Assembly (NCBI RefSeq): GCF_031195445.1
Contig: NZ_CP133480.1
Span: 2,596,501-2,660,500, forward strand
Origin: Acuticoccus sp. MNP-M23
Lineage (GTDB): Bacteria > Pseudomonadota > Alphaproteobacteria > Rhizobiales > Amorphaceae
Length of the DNA stretch: 64,000 bases
Direction of reading: 5' to 3'
Notes under the pieces: generated by a model
The model's input: the letters and a program-made list of their open reading frames with translations, nothing else
Told to the model about the DNA's origin: nothing
Databases searched by the model: none
Program-made: the position numbers and the translations under genes
Shown: positions 58,197 to 64,000 of the stretch, in pieces
Numbering within the stretch: position 1 is the stretch's first letter
How the letters are laid out: every line of letters begins with the position of its first letter

Positions 58197-59480
58197 TCAG
58201 CCTTTCGCGGCGAGATCGCCGAGGTCGACCACCCCCGCCTTTGCCAGAGCGTCGATTGCATCGTCGTCCATGCCCAGAAGTTCGGTGAGCACTTCGCGGC
58301 TGTGCTCGCCGCGCATCGGCGGCCGGCGCCGATAGTCCACCGGCGTGTCCGACATCTTGATGGGGTTGCCGATGGTGCGGGCAATGCCGTCGGCGGCCGC
58401 CGGATGATCGTGGGTGACCACGGCGCCGCGGGCCGCGGCCTGCGGCTCGGCAAAGGCTTCCGGAATGGTGTTGATGGGGCCGATGGGCACGCCCAGCGGC
58501 GCCAGCACCGCCATCCACTCGGCCCGTGTGCGCTGCGCGGTGAGCCGGGCGACGTTCGCCTCCACCGCATCCCGGTTGCGCACCCGTGCGGCGTTGGTGG
58601 CAAAACGGGGGTCGGTCGCAATGCCAGGCTCGCCGGCTGCGGCGCAGAATTTGGCGAACTGACCGTCATTGCCGATGGCCAGAATGAACATCCCGTCGGA
58701 CGCCGGAAAGGCGTTGTAGGGCACGATGGTGGGATGCCCGTTGCCGCGGCGGATCGGCGTGTCGCCGCTCATCAGGAACGAGGCGCCCTGGTTGATCAGC
58801 CAGGCGAGCTGCGTGTCGAACAGCGACAGGTCGATGTACTGACCCCGGCCGCTGACGCTGCGGCCCTGGAGCGCGGCCAGCATGGCAACCGCGGCGTACA
58901 TTCCCGTCATCACGTCGGCGATGCCGACGCCCACCTTCTGCGGTGTGCCGCCCTTGTCGTCGGCCTCGCCGGTGACGCTCATGATCCCGCCGCGGCCCTG
59001 CGCCATGAAGTCGTAGCCGGCGTGGCTGGCGAGCGGCCCGGTCTGCCCGTACCCGGTCACCGAGGCATAGATCAACTTCGGGTTGATCGTCGACAGCGCG
59101 GCATAGTCCAGCCCCATGCGCGCCGCGCCACCGACCTTGAAATTCTCGATGGCCATGTCCGCCTTTGCCGCGATCGCACGGACGATGTCCTGCCCCTCGG
59201 GTTTCGACAGGTCCAGCGCCAGCGACCGCTTGTTGCGGTTTGCCGCGAGGTAGTAGGCGCTTTCGGCGGTTTCCCGGCCATTCTCGTCGGTGAGAAACGG
59301 GGGGCCCCAGCGGCGCGTGTCGTCGCCGACACCGAAGCGCTCGATCTTGATGATGTCGGCACCGAGATCGCCCAGAAGCTGTGTTGCGGTCGGTCCGGCA
59401 AGGATGCGCGAAAGGTCGAGGACGAGAATTCCGCTCAGCGGCCCGGTAGGCGCAGCGGCGGGGTCGGAACGGTCAGCCAA
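58197..59480 (-). CDS. Class III CoA-transferase (CaiB/BaiF family)
   Basis: A 427-residue CoA-transferase. LSGILVLDLSRILAGPTATQLLGDLGAD at the N-terminus is spread over residues 15-42; RNKRSLALDL and ENFKVGG follow, and the catalytic Asp lies in HAGYDFMAQGRGG. GQYIDLSLFDTQLAWL is another family mark. The acid partner could be oxalate, a dicarboxylate or an aromatic acid. It is the first gene of an operon with a ThDP enzyme and is divergent from the molybdenum hydroxylase operon, with a shared 287-bp promoter region. Confidence 0.92.
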   Translation of the reverse strand: MADRSDPAAAPTGPLSGILVLDLSRILAGPTATQLLGDLGADIIKIERFGVGDDTRRWGPPFLTDENGRETAESAYYLAANRNKRSLALDLSKPEGQDIVRAIAAKADMAIENFKVGGAARMGLDYAALSTINPKLIYASVTGYGQTGPLASHAGYDFMAQGRGGIMSVTGEADDKGGTPQKVGVGIADVMTGMYAAVAMLAALQGRSVSGRGQYIDLSLFDTQLAWLINQGASFLMSGDTPIRRGNGHPTIVPYNAFPASDGMFILAIGNDGQFAKFCAAAGEPGIATDPRFATNAARVRNRDAVEANVARLTAQRTRAEWMAVLAPLGVPIGPINTIPEAFAEPQAAARGAVVTHDHPAAADGIARTIGNPIKMSDTPVDYRRRPPMRGEHSREVLTELLGMDDDAIDALAKAGVVDLGDLAAKG

Positions 59481-59767
59481 GTCGATGCTCCCGGGGCGTT
59501 GCGGCGCACATACGCCGCCCGTGCGCGGTCCGAGTCAACCCGCACGGCCGGCAAACGGACGGACGCGCAGAATCGTGATCGGCAGGGACGGGACATCCGG
59601 TGCTTTGCGCCGGGCGCACCTGCGCGCGGTGCCGCATTCGTCACCAAAGAGTTAAAAAAGGCTGGATAACCTCTGGTTTCGCGCCGGGGCCGGAGGGCTG
59701 ATCCTTGCCTCGCCTGCCCCTCCCGCCTCAATGTCTGTGACGTTCAAAGTGCCCTGGGAGGTGTGAC
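59481..59767. promoter_or_regulatory. Divergent promoter region of CoA-transferase and molybdenum hydroxylase operons
   Basis: A 287-bp gap between two divergently transcribed operons. No inverted repeat or canonical promoter stands out, though the sequence from 59640 to 59680 is AT-richer. A common regulator for both operons would have to bind here. Confidence 0.35.
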
Positions 59768-60625
59768 GTGCGGCCCGCAGCCTTCGATTATCATGCGCCG
59801 GCGACGATCGACGAGGCGGTCGCACTTCTTGGCGTGCATGGTGCGAATGCGCGCGTGATCGCCGGTGGTCAAAGCCTTGTGCCTGCCATGACGGCACGGC
59901 TTGCACGGCCGACCCACCTCATCGACATCAACCGCCTGCCCCGCGCCGAACGTCCCGCCATCGCCGGCGGTCGACTGCGCATCCCGCCGCTGATGCGACA
60001 CGTCGACTTCGAGGTGCCGGTGGCGGACAGCCCGCTGGGCGCTGTTCTTGCAGAGCTGTCGGCCGCCATCGGCCAGCTGGCGGTGCGCATGCGCGGGACC
60101 TTCTGCGGGGCGATCGCCAATGGCGATCCGGCATCGGAGTGGTGCCTTGCCGCCGTGGTTCTGAATGCCGACGTGATCGTCCGCTCCAAGGCGCGCGGTG
60201 TGCGCACCATTGCCGCAAGCGCCTTCTTCGAGACGATCCTCACCACCGTGATGGCCGACGACGAGCTGGTGGTGGAGGTGCAACTGCCGCTTCTGGCCGA
60301 CACCACGCGCTTCGGCTTCTCCAAGATTGCCCGGCGGCACGGCCACTATGGCGCCGCCCTCGGCCTTTGCATCTACGACCGGGACGAGACGCGCATGCGC
60401 GATGTGCGGATCGGCGTCGGTGCGGTGGAGGCGGTGCCGCGCCGCCTCTCCGTTGTGGAGGCGCTGCTGGAGCGGCAGGAGCCGAGCCTGCGGCTGTTCC
60501 GCCAGGCGGCGGACGCTGCGGCCGACACGGTTTCACCGATCGACAGCGCGCCGGACGATATCAGCCACAAGCGCGATCTCACGCGGACGACGGTCCGCCG
60601 TGCCCTGGAGGCATCGCTCCCATGA
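59768..60625 (+). CDS. FAD-binding subunit of molybdenum hydroxylase (CoxM-like)
   Basis: A 285-residue medium subunit. AFDYHAPATIDEAVALL and the FAD loop VIAGGQSLVPAMTARL are typical, followed by the second FAD region GTFCGAIANGDPASEW and FSKIARRHGHYGAALGL. It passes electrons from the iron-sulfur subunit to a quinone or other acceptor. GTG 59768 start. The gene overlaps the iron-sulfur subunit gene by four bases. Confidence 0.9.
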   Translation: MRPAAFDYHAPATIDEAVALLGVHGANARVIAGGQSLVPAMTARLARPTHLIDINRLPRAERPAIAGGRLRIPPLMRHVDFEVPVADSPLGAVLAELSAAIGQLAVRMRGTFCGAIANGDPASEWCLAAVVLNADVIVRSKARGVRTIAASAFFETILTTVMADDELVVEVQLPLLADTTRFGFSKIARRHGHYGAALGLCIYDRDETRMRDVRIGVGAVEAVPRRLSVVEALLERQEPSLRLFRQAADAAADTVSPIDSAPDDISHKRDLTRTTVRRALEASLP

Positions 60626-61104
60626 GAAACATCCAGATGACACTGGACGTGAACGGCGCCGAGCACACGATTGTGGTGGAGCCGCGCACGGCGCTGGTGG
60701 ATGCGCTGCGCGACAATCTCGGCCTCAAGGGCACGCCCGCCGGCTGCGAAGGCGACTGCACCGGCGCCTGCACGGTGCTGGTGGACAACGAGCCGATCCG
60801 CGGTTGCCTGATGTTTGCGGTGCAGGCCCACGGCACGTCCGTCGCGACCGTTGAGGGGTTGTCGGACGGGGTGACGCTCAACGCCTTGCAGGAAGCGTTT
60901 GTGGAGGCCGGGGCCGTTCAGTGCGGCTACTGCACGCCAGGCTTTCTGATGCTGGCCTCCGGTGCGCTCGCCCGCACACCGGACATGGACGACGCGGCCA
61001 TTGCCGCACTGGTGGCGGAAAACATGTGCCGCTGCGGCGCCTACGACCGGATTGAAACTGCGATCAGGACCGCCCGCAACGCGCTCAAGGTCCACGCTCT
61101 ATGA
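60622..61104 (+). CDS. 2Fe-2S subunit of molybdenum hydroxylase (CoxS-like), variant first cluster
   Basis: A 160-residue small subunit with two [2Fe-2S] clusters. The plant-type ferredoxin cluster has Cys42, Cys46, Cys50 and Cys62 (AGCEGDCTGACTVLV, then IRGCLMF). The family spacing is C-x4-C-x2-C; here it is C-x3-C-x3-C, with Thr at the usual second Cys. The second, helical cluster is normal (CGYCTPGF and CRCGAY). ATG 60622 overlaps the FAD-subunit stop and the gene overlaps the large-subunit gene by four bases. Confidence 0.93.
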   Translation: MRNIQMTLDVNGAEHTIVVEPRTALVDALRDNLGLKGTPAGCEGDCTGACTVLVDNEPIRGCLMFAVQAHGTSVATVEGLSDGVTLNALQEAFVEAGAVQCGYCTPGFLMLASGALARTPDMDDAAIAALVAENMCRCGAYDRIETAIRTARNALKVHAL

Positions 61105-63425
61105 AGCACGTTGGCCGGTCCTTCCAGCCGGCAGGCGCCCGTGGTCCGGTCAGCGGACGCGCGCGCTACGCCGGAGACATCGACCTGCCGCGCATGCTGC
61201 ACATGCGGCTTGTGCGTGCGCCGGTGGCGTTCGGCCGGATCGTGCGGATCGACGCGGACGCTGCCCGCGGCGTGCCCGGCGTGGTGGCCATCTGGACGGC
61301 GGACGATGCGGTCCTGCCGCCGGTCCCCGTGCGGGTGATGCCGAGCGAGGCGTTCGAGGCCTATTGCCAGCCGGTGCTGGCGGCCGGAACCGTGCGCTAT
61401 GTGGGCGAGCCGTTTGCTGCCGTGTTCGCCGAGAGCGCGGGCGCTGCCGACGACGCGGCCGAGCTGGTGATTGCCGACATTGATCCCTACGAGCCGCTGC
61501 TGGACGCCACCGCCGATGCCACCCTCCTGTCCGGCGATCTGCGGGCCACCGAATGCGCCACCGTGCGCAAGGGGTTCGGCGATGTGACCCGCGTCTTTCA
61601 CAATGCGGACCGGGTGGTGGAGCGGCGGGTGAGCCTTGCGCGCGATGGCGCCATGGCGCTGGAGCCGCGCGTGGCGCTTGCGGCATGGGATGCCGACCGG
61701 GAGGTGTTGCGCCTGTGGGGCGGCGGCCGCGCCATTCACCAGACCCGTGAAGCCATTGCGACCATGATGGGCCTTGCCGATGAGCAGGTGGAAGTGGAAA
61801 GCGCGCGCTCCGGCGGCAGCTTCGGCAGCCGCGGCGAGCTTTGCGCCGAAGACATGCTGGCCAGCCATGCCGCCCGCAGCCTTGGCCGGCCCGTGCGGTG
61901 GATCGAGGATCGCCGCGAGCAGCTGACCGCCGCCGCGCAGGCGCGCGGCATGGAGGCGCTCGCCCGTGTCGCGCTGGACGACAAGGGCCGTTTCCTGGCG
62001 CTGGACGTGGAATTCTGGATCGACCAGGGAGCTTATCTGCGCGCCGAAGGCACCATGGTCGCCGACCTTGTGGCCGCCATGTTGCCCGGCCCCTATGCGC
62101 TGGACGCCTACCGTGCCGTGGGCCATGTGCGGATGACCAACAAGCCGCCGGCGGGTAGCTTCCGCGGTGCAGGCCGCGTGGAGGCAACCTTCATCCGCGA
62201 GCGGCTGATCGACGGCGTTGCCGACGCCATCGGCCGCGATGGGTGTGCTTTGCGCTGCGCCAACCTTGCACCCGCGCAGCAGAGCGAGGCGCGCAGTGTT
62301 GAGACACTGAAGAGCGCCGTGGCCCCCGAAGGCGTGGCGCATGACGATCTTCTGGCGCAGATGACCAAGCGCTTTTCCCTCGATATCGTGCGCAGGCGTG
62401 CGCAGGACCGCCGCGGTCAGGGCGAACTTGCGGGGATCGGCACGGCCTTTTTCACCGAGCCGTCGGATCTCGGTCCGTTCGACCATGTGCGCATTGCCGC
62501 CGATACCCGCGGCAACCTTGAAGTGGTGACGGCCGCCGCCGAATTCGGTCAGGGCACCACCACCGCCATTGCACAGATTGTCGCCGACATTGTGGGCGTC
62601 GATCTCGACCGGATCCGCGTGACCACCGGGCGAACGGACAGGCTGGGACAGGGCGGCGCACGCATCCTGTCCTCCGGCCTGGCGCTTGCCGGAACGGCGG
62701 CGCAGTACGCCGCGGAGTCACTGCGCGACAAGATCGTCCATGCCGCTGCGCGGATGATGGCGGTGCCGGCCGACCGGCTGTCCGTTCGCTCCGGCCGCAT
62801 TCGCGAGGCGGACCGGCATTTCGGCACCGCGCTTGAACTTGGTGCGCTTGTTCGGGCCTGCGCGCCCGGCACGGTGTTTGCCGGTCCGGACGGCACGGGC
62901 CTTCAGGCCGAGGGCTGGTGCCTGTCGGACGGGATGACCACGTCCCACGGTCTCGCCATTGCGGCGGTGGAGATCGACGAGGCGACCGGCTTCATCAAGG
63001 TGCCGCGGGTGTTCATCGCCTGCGACGTGGGCAACGCCATCAACCCGGACCTCATCACCGCGCAGATCGAGGGCGCGGTGTTGCAGGGCACGGCGGGGGC
63101 GCTTTCGGCGGCGCTGCCGGTGGGCCCGTCAGGTGATCCGCTGGCGCAGACGCTGGCGGACTATGGGATGCCCACCGCGGCAGAGCGGCCCGTTGTGGAG
63201 GTGCTCCTGTCGGAAGAGGCGCCGACGCTGCAAAACCCGCTCGGCATCAAGGGCGTTGGTGCGGCCGGCATTGTCGGGATCGGCGCTGCCATTGCCGCGG
63301 GCATCGATCAGGCACTTGGTGTCTCCGGCTTTGCGAACAGTCTGCCGGTCCGCCCGGCTGCGGTCCGGCTCCATCTGCGCCAGCGCGCGGATGCCGAACG
63401 GGCGGCAATGCGGCGCACCGCCTGA
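61101..63425 (+). CDS. Molybdenum hydroxylase large subunit lacking the catalytic Glu
   Basis: A 774-residue xanthine dehydrogenase/aldehyde oxidase family subunit binding the molybdopterin cofactor. GRARYAGDIDLPRMLHMRL begins the a/b hammerhead domain; GGSFGSRGEL replaces GGGFGxK, GSFRGAGR corresponds to the AYRGAGR loop of form II (not AYxCSFR of CO dehydrogenase), and EFGQGTTTAIAQ is the MPT contact. Near the C-terminus GIKGVGAAG has Ala721 where the family has the proton-abstracting Glu of GVGEAG. The rest of the fold appears intact and the operon is complete, so this may be an unusual or non-hydroxylating enzyme rather than a decayed gene. No CoxD/E/F-type maturation gene is nearby. Confidence 0.9.
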   Translation: MKHVGRSFQPAGARGPVSGRARYAGDIDLPRMLHMRLVRAPVAFGRIVRIDADAARGVPGVVAIWTADDAVLPPVPVRVMPSEAFEAYCQPVLAAGTVRYVGEPFAAVFAESAGAADDAAELVIADIDPYEPLLDATADATLLSGDLRATECATVRKGFGDVTRVFHNADRVVERRVSLARDGAMALEPRVALAAWDADREVLRLWGGGRAIHQTREAIATMMGLADEQVEVESARSGGSFGSRGELCAEDMLASHAARSLGRPVRWIEDRREQLTAAAQARGMEALARVALDDKGRFLALDVEFWIDQGAYLRAEGTMVADLVAAMLPGPYALDAYRAVGHVRMTNKPPAGSFRGAGRVEATFIRERLIDGVADAIGRDGCALRCANLAPAQQSEARSVETLKSAVAPEGVAHDDLLAQMTKRFSLDIVRRRAQDRRGQGELAGIGTAFFTEPSDLGPFDHVRIAADTRGNLEVVTAAAEFGQGTTTAIAQIVADIVGVDLDRIRVTTGRTDRLGQGGARILSSGLALAGTAAQYAAESLRDKIVHAAARMMAVPADRLSVRSGRIREADRHFGTALELGALVRACAPGTVFAGPDGTGLQAEGWCLSDGMTTSHGLAIAAVEIDEATGFIKVPRVFIACDVGNAINPDLITAQIEGAVLQGTAGALSAALPVGPSGDPLAQTLADYGMPTAAERPVVEVLLSEEAPTLQNPLGIKGVGAAGIVGIGAAIAAGIDQALGVSGFANSLPVRPAAVRLHLRQRADAERAAMRRTA

Positions 63426-63428
63426 CAC

Positions 63429-64000
63429 TCAGGCGCTCCGCCCGAACCGGCCGGCGCGATAGGGCATAGGGTCGGCAAGCGGCTGTTCTCCCGTCAGCAT
63501 CTGCGCCAGAAGTTCGCCGGTGACCGGGCCGAGGGTGAAGCCCAGATGGTGGTGGCCGAAATTGCCCCACAGCCCGTCCGGCCCAAGTCTGCCGATCACG
63601 GGCAAAAGGTCCGGCAGGCAGGGGCGGGCGCCAAGCCATGGGGTCTCGTCGAGCGCATCGCCGATGGGGAAGATCGTGCGCGCATCGGCTTCGGCGCGCA
63701 TCAGTTGCACCGGCGTTGGCGGATCGTCCCGCCGCGCAAACTCCGCGCCGCTGGTGATCCGCAAGCCCCGCGCGTTGGGCGTAAGCACGTAGCCGCCCGC
63801 CTCGTCGGCAACCAGATGGTTGAGCACGGCATTTCCCCTCGGGGCATAGTGGCGGTGGTAGCCGCGCTTGACGCCGAGCGGCAGCGAAATGCCGAACCGC
63901 GACAGCACCGCGTCCGACCATGGACCGAGGCACACCACCGCCTCGCGCGCTGTAACGGCGCCGTCGTCCGAGGCGACCCGGTAGAGGCCGTCCTTGCGGG
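63429..64000 (-). CDS. FAD-dependent D-amino acid dehydrogenase-like protein (5' truncated by window)
   Basis: The reading frame is open to the window edge on the minus strand, so the N-terminal FAD Rossmann domain lies outside. The visible 190 residues are the DAO/DadA C-terminal part: VVCLGPWSDAVLSRFG, LPLGVKRGYHRHY, the substrate-domain strand RITSGAEFARRDD, ARPCLPDLLPVIGRLG and the FAD-binding end GNFGHHHLGFTLGPVTGELLA. Oxidation of D-amino acids or related amines is expected. Convergent with the molybdenum hydroxylase operon, three bases apart. Confidence 0.88.
   Translation of the reverse strand, partial: RKDGLYRVASDDGAVTAREAVVCLGPWSDAVLSRFGISLPLGVKRGYHRHYAPRGNAVLNHLVADEAGGYVLTPNARGLRITSGAEFARRDDPPTPVQLMRAEADARTIFPIGDALDETPWLGARPCLPDLLPVIGRLGPDGLWGNFGHHHLGFTLGPVTGELLAQMLTGEQPLADPMPYRAGRFGRSA

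Noticed and set aside
61101-63425. Calling the large subunit CoxL, form I carbon monoxide dehydrogenase
   Set aside because: The active-site loop is GSFRGAGR, not the AYxCSFR of form I enzymes, so CO oxidation cannot be assigned.

Overview
The window is GC-rich chromosomal DNA from an alphaproteobacterium, most likely of the order Hyphomicrobiales (Rhizobiales). Support comes from a complete alphaproteobacterial division and cell wall (dcw) cluster, the ccmCDG order, an Alph_Pro_TM family protein, a type A RNase P RNA, a short flagellin, an FtsZ with a long linker, and propionyl-CoA carboxylase subunits with alphaproteobacterial neighbours. The genus cannot be fixed from the sequence alone.

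Layout. 1-3283 is the end of an integrated element: a protein truncated by the window edge, an SF2-helicase-like ATPase and three 12-bp-spaced direct repeats, abutting the 3' end of tRNA-Gln(TTG). 3475-5456 is a tightly coupled ccmC-ccmD-ccmG-Nudix operon (cytochrome c maturation). 5617-16193 is ordinary chromosome: a DUF1223 protein, a small membrane protein, a Crp/Fnr regulator, a GT1 glycosyltransferase, glycerate kinase, a three-gene membrane operon (DUF3429, Alph_Pro_TM, TSUP exporter), an unknown membrane protein and an aminotransferase. RNase P RNA (16486-16860) and a flagellin gene (17246-18154) with structured leader and trailer follow.

18624-37629 is the dcw cluster: mraZ-rsmH-ftsL-ftsI-murE-murF-mraY-murD-ftsW-murG-murC-murB-ddl-ftsQ-ftsA-ftsZ-lpxC. 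Almost every junction is a 4-bp stop/start overlap, so translation is probably coupled from the start of peptidoglycan precursor synthesis to the Z-ring and lipid A. bamD, recN and ligA follow on the same strand. 42468-47080 holds an unknown protein, tRNA-Ala(CGC) and a small surface-glycan group (fcl plus two glycosyltransferases). 47229-48425 encodes an unusual protein with two copies of one small domain joined by a histone-H1-like Lys/Ala/Ser linker.

48714-59480 is mostly on the minus strand: coxG, acylphosphatase, propionyl-CoA carboxylase alpha, (lrgAB on the plus strand and a degraded gene), propionyl-CoA carboxylase beta, an ATP12-type chaperone, a HAD phosphatase, a ThDP enzyme and a class III CoA-transferase. 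Divergent from these is a three-subunit molybdenum hydroxylase operon (59768-63425). The window ends in a truncated DadA-like oxidase.

Most notable: the molybdenum hydroxylase large subunit has Ala where the family has its catalytic Glu, and its iron-sulfur subunit has a shifted cluster cysteine; lpxC has no ATG/GTG/TTG that would preserve its conserved N-terminus and apparently starts at a CTG overlapping the ftsZ stop; the duplicated-domain histone-like protein; and the tandem repeats beside the tRNA-Gln integration site.
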